A DNA stretch of 13,179 bases from NCBI GenBank assembly GCA_002452095.1, contig DKEG01000004.1, forward strand, positions 42,670 to 55,848, written 5' to 3'. This DNA is from Bacteroidales bacterium UBA6828. GTDB taxonomy: Bacteria > Bacteroidota > Bacteroidia > Bacteroidales > Paludibacteraceae. Under the pieces are notes generated by a model. It saw nothing but the letters and a program-made list of their open reading frames with translations. It searched no databases and was not told the DNA's origin. Each line of letters starts with the position of its first letter. The stretch's first letter is position 1. The position numbers were made by a program, and so were the translations under genes. Positions 6,972-13,142 of the stretch are shown here, one piece after another.

Positions 6972-8513
6972 ATGCGTTGGTTACAACTCATCATTGCGCT
7001 TAGTTTTTTAGTGGTCATTCACGAATTAGGGCATTTTACTTTCGCGCGTATCTTCAAGGTGCGTGTAGAGAAATTCTATATGTTTTTCAACCCCCGTTTC
7101 TCACTGTTCAGGGCGAAAAAAGTGGGCGGACGCTGGCGTTTCCGCTTCTTTGCCAAGAATGTGGAACCCGCTATGGTGGAGGTGGAAGACCCGATAACCC
7201 ACGAACCCAAATTGGACGAAAAAGGCAACAAGATCTATCGCCCGATGACCGATACGGAGCGTGCGGCTTTGCCTGCAGACGACTGGCGTCGCGACCCCGA
7301 CAACACCGAGTGGGGCATCGGCTGGGTACCTTTCGGCGGCTATTGCGCCATCGCGGGTATGGTGGACGAGACCAAGTCCGCCACCGACCTGCCCTCCGAG
7401 CCGCAGCCGTGGGAGTTCCGCGCCAAACCCGCATGGCAGCGCCTGTTTATCATTATGGGCGGTATCCTGGTCAATTTTGTTGCCGCACTCGTGATGTTCG
7501 TCCTGATACTTTTCTCGTGGGGACAGGATTCGCTACCGCTGCACAATATCGATACCGGTCTCTACTACTCCGAACTGCTGCAGCAAGAGGGTTTCCGGCA
7601 GCAGGATAAGATACTGTCTATCAACGGACAGGAACCGCAGGAACTGAGCGATGTCGTGCAATGGCTGATTATCGAAGGCAAACAGGATGTAGTCGTCCTG
7701 CGTGGCAACGATACCGTCGCACTCACTATATCCAAAGACCTCGGCACACGCTACCTCGCTTTGCAAAACGACTTCGACCGTCAGGAACGGCAGAAACAGC
7801 GCGACGACAAGTCCTACCAAAAACGCAACTACCAACTCATCGGCTATTTTATGCCCTTTGTCGTTGATTCTGTATTGGAAGGCGGGGCTGCCTACTATGG
7901 CGGGATGCAGGCGGGCGACAGCATCGTCGGTATCAACGGGCAGGACGGTCTGTGCTATATCCAATCCACCGAGATACTGCAAGCCCACCCGTGCGACAGC
8001 GTCGTTGTGGACTATTACCGTGCCGGCGAATTGCACCATACCGGTGTTTTCATCGGCGACCAAGGCAAACTCGGAGTCTATCCGCGCCTCCCCATAGCGT
8101 TCTACCACTATGAGCATACCGACTACACTTTCTGGCAGTCTATTCCGGCAGGAATCAAATATGGCTGGGATATGCTCGCTATGTATGTCAAGCAGTTCCG
8201 CCTCGTCTTCACCAAAGAGGGCGCACAATCGCTCGGCGGCTTTGGGGCTATCGGCAATATGTTCCCCGACACGTGGAACTGGTTCTCTTTCTGGCACATG
8301 ACGGCATTTCTCAGCCTCATTCTCGCCTTTATGAACTTCCTGCCTATTCCTGCCCTCGACGGCGGATATATCCTCTTCCTGCTTTGGGAAATCATTACAC
8401 GCCGCAAACCGAGCGACAAGATCCTTGAAATCGCCAACAACATCGGCTTCTGGCTGCTCCTTGCCCTGCTCATTTTCGCCAACGGAAACGACATTCTCAA
8501 ATTGTTCTTCTAA
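6972..8513 (+). CDS. rseP: RseP-type site-2 intramembrane metalloprotease
   Basis: A zinc protease of family M50 that cuts membrane-bound substrates such as anti-sigma factors inside the membrane. Residues 16-22 hold the HExxH motif (IHELGHF; His17, Glu18, His21) in the first membrane segment. The third zinc ligand, Asp463, lies in NFLPIPALDGG. A membrane segment at about 155-182 (GGILVNFVAALVMF) and C-terminal segments (about 440-475, 490-508) fit the fold. Two PDZ-like regions lie at about 195-255 and 293-370. At 513 residues it is longer than the usual 440-450; most of the excess is a hydrophilic stretch at about 47-112, before the EWGIGWVPFGGY motif. The ATG follows an A-rich leader. The target in this organism is unknown. 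It sits downstream of dxr, as in many bacteria. Confidence 0.95.
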   Translation: MRWLQLIIALSFLVVIHELGHFTFARIFKVRVEKFYMFFNPRFSLFRAKKVGGRWRFRFFAKNVEPAMVEVEDPITHEPKLDEKGNKIYRPMTDTERAALPADDWRRDPDNTEWGIGWVPFGGYCAIAGMVDETKSATDLPSEPQPWEFRAKPAWQRLFIIMGGILVNFVAALVMFVLILFSWGQDSLPLHNIDTGLYYSELLQQEGFRQQDKILSINGQEPQELSDVVQWLIIEGKQDVVVLRGNDTVALTISKDLGTRYLALQNDFDRQERQKQRDDKSYQKRNYQLIGYFMPFVVDSVLEGGAAYYGGMQAGDSIVGINGQDGLCYIQSTEILQAHPCDSVVVDYYRAGELHHTGVFIGDQGKLGVYPRLPIAFYHYEHTDYTFWQSIPAGIKYGWDMLAMYVKQFRLVFTKEGAQSLGGFGAIGNMFPDTWNWFSFWHMTAFLSLILAFMNFLPIPALDGGYILFLLWEIITRRKPSDKILEIANNIGFWLLLALLIFANGNDILKLFF

Positions 8514-8663
8514 CCGACCCGCGACCGACCCGCGATACACCCCCGACAATTTCCCGAGAGAATACCGAGAGAACTTCGGAAAAAAGTCGGGCAAAACAGC
8601 AAGGGATACGCAAGGGATGAGCAAGGGATAGACAACCCATAAACAACCAAAATAGAACGAAAA
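8514..8663 (+). repeat. 11-bp phased repeat series filling the rseP-acyltransferase gap
   Basis: Directly after the rseP stop come two identical CCGACCCGCGA units (8514-8535). After a 6-nt break come CCCGACAATTT, CCCGAGAGAAT, ACCGAGAGAAC, TTCGGAAAAAA and GTCGGGCAAAA (8542-8596). After a 3-nt break come CAAGGGATACG, CAAGGGATGAG, CAAGGGATAGA, CAACCCATAAA and CAACCAAAATA (8600-8654). A last GAACGAAAAAT runs into the next ATG. The first pair, the CCGAGAGAA pair and the CAAGGGAT triplet are clear repeats; units between them are diverged. No promoter boxes or terminator are seen. Function unknown. Confidence 0.75.
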
Positions 8664-9341
8664 ATGAAGCAAGACAATCCATATACCGACCCCACGGACA
8701 CCCTCTCTACGGGGTCCCCACAAACAGAGTGCAGTGGGGTGTTCTCGAGGGGGCGAGGGGAGTCGCAGTCGGATTATTTCGTCCACCCATCCTCCTATGT
8801 GGATGAAGGCTGTAGCATCGGTCGCGGCACCAAGATTTGGCATTTCTCGCATATTATGTCAGGCTGCCGCATAGGTGAGGACTGCAATATCGGGCAGAAC
8901 GTGGTTATCTCGCCCGATGTGGTGTTGGGGCGCAACTGCAAGATTCAGAACAATGTGTCCGTCTACACGGGTGTCCGCTGCGAGGACGATGTCTTCCTCG
9001 GACCGAGTATGGTCTTCACCAACGTCATCAACCCGCGTGCGGCGGTCAGTCGCAAAGCGGAGTACCGCCCGACAATCCTCAAACAGGGCACATCCGTCGG
9101 TGCCAACGCCACCATCGTTTGCGGACACACACTCGGCGAATACTGCCTCATCGGCGCAGGTTCGGTCGTTACGAAAGACGTCCCCGCCTACGCCCTTATG
9201 GTCGGTAATCCCGCACGCCGCATCGGTTGGGTGAGCCGCCACGGAGAAAAACTCACTTTCGACGCCCGCGGCATCGCCATATGCCCCGCTACAGGGGAAA
9301 AGTACCAACTCACAGACAATCAAGTTACCCTCTTAGGATAA
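8664..9341 (+). CDS. WbpD/WlbB-like left-handed beta-helix acyltransferase
   Basis: From residue 38 on, the protein is a hexapeptide-repeat (left-handed beta-helix) acyltransferase: CSIGRGTKIWHFSHIM, CRIGEDCNIGQNV, SVGANATIVCGHTLG, CLIGAGSVVTKDVPAYALMVGNPARRIGWVS. The tail (LTFDARGIAICPATGEKYQL) matches the WbpD/WlbB family, which N-acetylates the 3-amino group of UDP-2-acetamido-3-amino-dideoxy-glucuronic acid for surface polysaccharides. The exact substrate cannot be read here; no sugar-nucleotide pathway genes are nearby. Residues 1-37 are an odd Ser/Thr/Gly-rich extension encoded by a GC-rich palindromic segment. The usual start would be close to the YFVHPSSYVDE motif, but no in-frame ATG exists there (one GTG at codon 26), so 8664 is kept as the best ATG. 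It follows rseP after the 150-bp repeat spacer and precedes the DUF4293 gene by 13 nt. Confidence 0.88.
   Translation: MKQDNPYTDPTDTLSTGSPQTECSGVFSRGRGESQSDYFVHPSSYVDEGCSIGRGTKIWHFSHIMSGCRIGEDCNIGQNVVISPDVVLGRNCKIQNNVSVYTGVRCEDDVFLGPSMVFTNVINPRAAVSRKAEYRPTILKQGTSVGANATIVCGHTLGEYCLIGAGSVVTKDVPAYALMVGNPARRIGWVSRHGEKLTFDARGIAICPATGEKYQLTDNQVTLLG
8688..8740 (+). repeat. GC-rich nested palindrome within the 5' end of the acyltransferase gene
   Basis: ACCCCAC (8689-8695) can pair with GTGGGGT (8734-8740). Between them lies the palindrome GGGGTCCCC (8711-8719), whose halves can alternatively pair outward: GACCCC (8688-8693) with GGGGTC, and CCCCAC (8716-8721) with GTGGGG (8734-8739). The arrangement recalls REP-like or small insertion-type palindromic elements and coincides with the non-conserved N-terminal codons. 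Confidence 0.5.
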
Positions 9342-9354
9342 TCCACAAAATAGT

Positions 9355-9807
9355 ATGATACAACGTATTCAAACCCTTTATTTGTTTCTTGTAGTAGTGC
9401 TTGGCACGCTGCTTTGTTTCTTCTCGCCTATGCAGTTTCTGCCTGCAACGGGCACTGCCTACATCACGCTCGCCACATTCTCTAAGTGGCCTTTGGCGGT
9501 CATCACGGTGGCTATCCCGCTGATTGCTCTGGTGGACATTTTCCTCTTCAAACGCCGCTTGTTGCAGGCGCGTCTCAACATTGTAAATGTTATCCTTTGC
9601 GTGGGCTATTATGCCCTGTTGGCACTTTATATCGCCTTTATCGTTAAGGGATACGAACCAGTCAACGATATGATTTTGACCGGCGCAGACTGGTACCCCA
9701 CTGTGTGGGCATCCATCCCGCTCATCAATATGATTCTTACCCTGATGGCAACCCGCCGTATCCTCAAAGACGAAGCCCTCGTCCGTGCCGCCGACCGACT
9801 GCGCTGA
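9355..9807 (+). CDS. DUF4293 family four-helix membrane protein
   Basis: A 150-residue integral membrane protein with four hydrophobic segments (about 8-25, 43-65, 74-97, 117-133). The start MIQRIQTLYL and the end ADRLR are characteristic of the DUF4293 family, which is found in Bacteroidota and has no established function. The ATG lies 13 nt after the acyltransferase stop, so the two are probably in one transcript. In the sequence there is nothing to suggest enzymatic activity: no conserved polar active-site cluster is visible in the helices. Confidence 0.85.
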   Translation: MIQRIQTLYLFLVVVLGTLLCFFSPMQFLPATGTAYITLATFSKWPLAVITVAIPLIALVDIFLFKRRLLQARLNIVNVILCVGYYALLALYIAFIVKGYEPVNDMILTGADWYPTVWASIPLINMILTLMATRRILKDEALVRAADRLR

Positions 9808-9859
9808 TATACAGGAAATATGCATTTATATGCAATCAGCCTTACTCTCCTTATCATTT

Positions 9860-9881
9860 ACGTAGAAAAGACGTAGAAAGA
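9860..9881 (+). repeat. 11-bp direct duplication at the mscS remnant breakpoint
   Basis: ACGTAGAAAAG is followed directly by ACGTAGAAAGA (9 of 11 matching). The pair lies just upstream of the point where MscS homology begins. The same 11-mer ACGTAGAAAAG occurs again at 11887-11897 upstream of the rlmN promoter. Confidence 0.6.
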
Positions 9882-9890
9882 ATTGGAGTT

Positions 9891-10409
9891 GCGGGCGATT
9901 TCATTACCGCATCGGGTGTCTCGGGTACTATGATGGAGGTATCTATCGTCTCTACCAAGATTCTCACTACCGACAATCGTGTCATCGTCCTGCCTAACGG
10001 CACACTTTTCAGCAGCAATATCGAGAACGTGTCTGCACAACCCTTGCGCCGTGTGGACTGGACAGTCAGCGTGGAGTACGGCTCCGATGCCGAGAAATGT
10101 ATGGAACTCATTCAGTCCATTATGCACTCCGATGCCCGTGTCCTCACCTCTGCCGACCAGCGTCCGAAGGTGGACTCCCGCTCGGCGGTGAACACCGAGG
10201 GATTGCCTATTCCCGACCCGTTTGTGGCACTCTCTTCGCTCAATGAAAACGACATCTCCTTTACCGTCCGTGCCTGGGTGCGCAAAGAGGACTATTGGAA
10301 CGTATTCTACGACCTCAATCTCCGTTTCTACACCGAACTCCCGCAGCACGGCTTCGGCTTCGCCTACCCCCACATGGACGTCAACATCACCAACAACACG
10401 AATGCTTAA
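9891..10409 (+). pseudogene. MscS-family mechanosensitive channel, 5'-truncated remnant
   Basis: The translated segment begins at the MscS beta-domain (GDFITASGVSGTMMEVSIVSTKILTTDN, then VIVLPNGTLFSSNIENVS) and continues through a normal C-terminal alpha/beta domain (DPFVALSSLNENDISFTVRAWV, DYWNVFYDLN, GFGFAYPHMDVNI) to the stop. The N-terminal membrane helices, including the pore helix, roughly 170 residues, are missing: the DUF4293 stop lies only about 85 nt upstream. No usable start codon exists in frame near the breakpoint; extending the frame upstream only runs into the DUF4293 gene. A short frame from ATG 9820 (a hydrophobic 18-residue peptide) could be the original start, separated by an internal deletion near the 11-bp duplication. 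The remaining part cannot form a channel. An assembly error is an alternative explanation. Confidence 0.8.
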
Positions 10410-10453
10410 GGGAGAGTATTTATAGAACCTGCACTAAGTCACATTTTCTCCCT
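10409..10453. other. Inverted repeat in the convergent gap after mscS
   Basis: AGGGAGA (10409-10415) is the reverse complement of TCTCCCT (10447-10453) with a 31-nt loop. There is no T run. The rest of the 122-nt gap to 10531 holds the weak hairpin described separately and no gene that I can support. Confidence 0.25.
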
Positions 10454-10486
10454 ATCTATCTCCCCAAGAAAAACAGCAGTTGCAGC

Positions 10487-10507
10487 AAAAATGGCTACCA
10501 ACGTAGC
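10487..10507 (-). terminator. Weak candidate terminator for the lipoprotein gene
   Basis: On the minus strand, GCTAC-GTTG-GTAGC forms a 5-bp stem with a 4-nt loop, followed by CATTTTTG. It lies about 25 nt past the lipoprotein stop. The stem is short, so this is only a candidate. Confidence 0.3.
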
Positions 10508-10531
10508 AACCACCCTCACGGGCTAGCGCTA

Positions 10532-11734
10532 CTATTTTGAATCTAAATCTCGAACAAGACGGACTGCATGCCCATAGTCGTAGTAACTGAGATCCGTGGT
10601 CGCTCCATTAGAATAAAAGTACAGGTAGCGCGCGTAGCCCGAGCCGATAGGTGTAGCAGACCAATAGAAGCCAGCGGGCTGCACGTAGTACACATTCGCC
10701 CCGATGCGGTACCCCGAAGTTGGTAAGAACACAGCATTAGCGGCTTCTAAGTTCTGCCAATCGCTCAAAGTTAAGGTTTGGCAAAAAGCATACTCATATA
10801 TGCTAAACGTCGACGAGAAACCATTTCTGAAAGTTACGCCAGCAGGACAAGTCCAATTGTCGGGCAACAAGATCAGACCATTGGCATATTTTGTACCATC
10901 GGCATTGAAATTGATACGTGCTACACCTGTGAGTTGGTCTGCATTGGTACGTTCAAAGAGAACATAATACCACTCATCCGCCGTCAACGTGTACCACGTC
11001 TTACCATCACCTATATTCTTACCCCAGTCCACGAAATCACCCCTACAATCGCTATCATCCATTAAAGTACTGATACCCCACTCTGCACTACCAGTATTAC
11101 CGCTCCAACCGAACAAGTCTATTTTGTCTGCTACAGCACTACCTTCTTTGTAATAACCATACTCTGTACTTATCGCTGCGATACCACCAACCACATTATC
11201 CGTACCAATCATATCGTACTGATGTTCCGCAAATGACCAGGTATCGGTTGAGCGGGTGTACTGCAAGTTGCCTGGTGAGAAACGAACCAGTTTAGTGGCA
11301 CTGACGGAGAATCCATCGTCCTTTACCATAGAACTTTTCAGTGTGGTAAAATTTTTGATAGCACCGAACTCATATTGGGTCCCATTGAGAAGTACAAAAG
11401 CACAATAGTAATACTTAAGATTATCTGTCAATCCATTTAATGCGATAGTGTAATCTTTCCCAATTAGCGTCTTGCCCAACACCTTATCGCCCTTGCGGTT
11501 ATTCATATCCTGCAAATTATCAGATACCATCATACCAAACTCCACCGAGTTATAATCCTTGATATCCATATTTATCCTACCTGTCAATACCGCACTTTGT
11601 GTGGTAATCTCGGTTGCTTCACCAGTCGTTACTTTATCTGGTGTAGGTGCAACGGTTTCTTCCCCTTTACACCCTGTCAGACTGATGCAGGATACAGCCA
11701 GCAGCATACTTGTCAAGAACTTAATCGTTTTCAT
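10532..11734 (-). CDS. Surface lipoprotein with Fn3-like and C-type-lectin-like domains
   Basis: A 400-residue lipoprotein. The start at 11734 (MKTIKF) gives a standard lipoprotein signal ending in the lipobox LTGC with Cys22; the in-frame ATG four codons upstream would add MIIT only. Residues about 31-130 look like the Fn3/Ig-like domain common in Bacteroidales surface proteins (VTTGEATEITTQSAVLTG). Residues about 145-398 form a formylglycine-enzyme/C-type-lectin-like module of the 'Fibrobacter major paralogous domain' style: KLVRFSPGNLQY, IDLFGWSG, WYTLTADEWYYVLFER, LPTSGYRIG, GFYWSATPIG and a terminal HAVRLVRDL. The Tyr-rich C-terminus resembles variable proteins of diversity-generating retroelements. 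It has its own promoter and no co-oriented partner. By eye it is less GC-rich than its neighbours, which may mean later acquisition. Ligand unknown. Confidence 0.8.
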   Translation of the reverse strand: MKTIKFLTSMLLAVSCISLTGCKGEETVAPTPDKVTTGEATEITTQSAVLTGRINMDIKDYNSVEFGMMVSDNLQDMNNRKGDKVLGKTLIGKDYTIALNGLTDNLKYYYCAFVLLNGTQYEFGAIKNFTTLKSSMVKDDGFSVSATKLVRFSPGNLQYTRSTDTWSFAEHQYDMIGTDNVVGGIAAISTEYGYYKEGSAVADKIDLFGWSGNTGSAEWGISTLMDDSDCRGDFVDWGKNIGDGKTWYTLTADEWYYVLFERTNADQLTGVARINFNADGTKYANGLILLPDNWTCPAGVTFRNGFSSTFSIYEYAFCQTLTLSDWQNLEAANAVFLPTSGYRIGANVYYVQPAGFYWSATPIGSGYARYLYFYSNGATTDLSYYDYGHAVRLVRDLDSK

Positions 11735-11843
11735 TGTTATTATCATTTATGATTGTTTTTTTTACATCACACATTCTGCTTTGAATACCTCTTTCAATTC
11801 TCCCAATTTATGCTTTTCACGCACATATTCTTAAAATATTGTT

Positions 11844-11876
11844 GCAAAGTTAGTAGAAATAATCCAATTATGCAAA
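11844..11876 (-). promoter_or_regulatory. Bacteroidota-type promoter of the lipoprotein gene
   Basis: Read on the minus strand, TTTG (11876-11873) is followed after 20 nt by TAACTTTGC (11852-11844), a full match to the consensus. The predicted 5' leader to the ATG at 11734 is about 105 nt, long enough for leader-based control. It lies back to back with the rlmN promoter. Confidence 0.8.
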
Positions 11877-11903
11877 TTTTGATTCAACGTAGAAAAGGAA
11901 AGA

Positions 11904-11936
11904 CTTGTGTATATCCTGCAAAAAGCGTAACTTTGC
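11904..11936 (+). promoter_or_regulatory. Bacteroidota-type promoter of rlmN
   Basis: CTTG (11904-11907), a 20-nt spacer, then TAACTTTGC (11928-11936). The boxes and spacing are identical to those of the fumarase promoter. The predicted leader is about 35-40 nt. Confidence 0.8.
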
Positions 11937-11978
11937 CCAGTATACGCATAGCCTTTTTATTTCTTCACTATAAGATAA

Positions 11979-13106
11979 ATGGAAACACTATTAGGAAAAA
12001 AACTATCGGAGTTGCAGGTCGTGGCGCAAAGTGTCGGCTTGCAGAAGTTTGCAGGCAAGCAACTCGCCGAATGGCTCTATATCCGCCGTGCCACTTCCTT
12101 TGATGAGATGACCAACATCTCCCTCCGCGGGCGTGAAGCACTCAAAGCGCAATACACCATCGGTCGCCATGCCCCCGTGGCACACGCCGAGTCCGCAGAC
12201 GGCACTAAGAAATTCCTTTTCCAAATCGGCAACCAATATATCGAATCGGTCTATATCCCCGATGGCGACCGTGCTACGCTGTGTGTCTCCACCCAAATGG
12301 GCTGCAAGATGGGATGCCGTTTCTGTATGACGGGTACACTCGGTTTCCATGGGCAACTTTCTGCCGCCGAGATACTCAACCAGATTCTCTATTTCCCGCT
12401 GACCTCAGAGAACCCAAACAATGTACAAAATGCAGAGCAAAGCGGGTTCATTCCGCTAACCAATGTCGTCTATATGGGAGAGGGCGAACCGATGGACAAT
12501 ATTGACAACGTACTCCGCTCTTTGGAGGTTATGACTGCCTCGTGGGGCTGTGCGTGGTCGCCTCGCCGCATCACGGTTTCTTCGGTTGGGGTCATTCCCG
12601 GACTGCGCCGTTTCTTGGACGAGAGCGAGTGCCATCTGGCTATTTCGCTGCACAACCCGTTTGCTGTCGAGCGGCAGCAGGTTATGCCCGCAGAGAAACT
12701 CTACCACATAACCGATGTCGTATCTCTGCTCAAGCAATACGATTGGGAGCACCAACGCCGCATCTCGTTTGAATATATCTGTTGGGCGGGAATAAACGAT
12801 ACCCCCAAGCACGCCAACGAACTCTTGCGCCTCCTCCGTGGTATCAACTGCCGCATCAACCTCATTCGCTTCCATGCGGGCGTGGAAGAAATCAGAAAAG
12901 ACAAAGAACAAAAGACACTGAACAAAGAACAAGAAACAGAGCCTAAAGCCCTCCCCCCCCGTTTCCCTGCCAGCAACGAAAAACAAATGGAGTGGTTCCG
13001 CGACTATCTCACTGCCAATGGTATCACCACCACCATACGCCGCTCCCGAGGCGAAGACATCCTTGCTGCCTGCGGTATGCTCGTCAACGCCCTGCAAAAC
13101 AAATAA
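11979..13106 (+). CDS. rlmN: Dual-specificity 23S rRNA/tRNA adenine-C2 methyltransferase RlmN
   Basis: A radical-SAM enzyme that methylates C2 of A2503 in 23S rRNA and A37 in some tRNAs. The [4Fe-4S] motif CKMGCRFC gives Cys109, Cys113 and Cys116. Catalytic Cys365 lies in RGEDILAACGML, and Cys102 in TLCVSTQMGC matches E. coli Cys118. SSVGVIPGLRRF, LAISLHNPF and INLIRFHA are typical. The SAM-contacting motif, usually MGMGEP, reads MGEGEP (residues 166-171). There are two apparent insertions compared with homologs as I recall them: about residues 138-160 (TSENPNNVQNAEQSGFI) and about 304-331, the second encoded by a 7-bp tandem repeat and a C8 run. Without them the length would be close to the usual 345 or so. 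All catalytic residues are present, so it is probably active. Confidence 0.95.
   Translation: METLLGKKLSELQVVAQSVGLQKFAGKQLAEWLYIRRATSFDEMTNISLRGREALKAQYTIGRHAPVAHAESADGTKKFLFQIGNQYIESVYIPDGDRATLCVSTQMGCKMGCRFCMTGTLGFHGQLSAAEILNQILYFPLTSENPNNVQNAEQSGFIPLTNVVYMGEGEPMDNIDNVLRSLEVMTASWGCAWSPRRITVSSVGVIPGLRRFLDESECHLAISLHNPFAVERQQVMPAEKLYHITDVVSLLKQYDWEHQRRISFEYICWAGINDTPKHANELLRLLRGINCRINLIRFHAGVEEIRKDKEQKTLNKEQETEPKALPPRFPASNEKQMEWFRDYLTANGITTTIRRSRGEDILAACGMLVNALQNK
12897..12938 (+). repeat. 7-bp tandem repeat x6 inside rlmN
   Basis: Six consecutive units: AAAGACA, AAGAACA, AAAGACA, CTGAACA, AAGAACA, AGAAACA (consensus AAGAACA). The 42-nt total keeps the frame and encodes a Lys/Glu/Gln-rich stretch. 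Six units are the smallest change above three that preserves the frame with a 7-bp unit. Confidence 0.75.
12953..12960 (+). repeat. Run of eight C in the rlmN coding sequence
   Basis: A C8 homopolymer (preceded by CCCT) lies just after the 7-bp repeat and encodes Pro-Pro. Slippage here would shift the frame and remove the C-terminus with catalytic Cys365. Confidence 0.7.
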
Positions 13107-13142
13107 AGCATCAGGGCAACCGCATCAAACATTAACACATTT

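Noticed and set aside
8600..8632. CRISPR-like array
   Set aside because: Units are 11 bp without spacers and there are no cas genes.
7533..8852. A 439-codon open frame on the minus strand opposite rseP and the acyltransferase 5' end
   Set aside because: It is antisense to two clearly conserved genes, spans their repeat spacer, and its translation shows no domain or signal; codon bias of the sense genes explains the lack of stops.
9705..9890. In-frame upstream ATG for the MscS remnant
   Set aside because: The added codons overlap the DUF4293 gene in another frame and give a non-membrane, Pro/Arg-rich sequence unlike any MscS N-terminus.
10491..10525. Small frame MATNVATTLTG after a purine-rich stretch
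   Set aside because: Only 11 codons with no supporting context; it overlaps the weak hairpin.
10410..11734. A template repeat or reverse transcriptase of a diversity-generating retroelement
   Set aside because: No second copy of the lipoprotein C-terminal sequence and no reverse transcriptase motif (YxDD context) was seen in the window.
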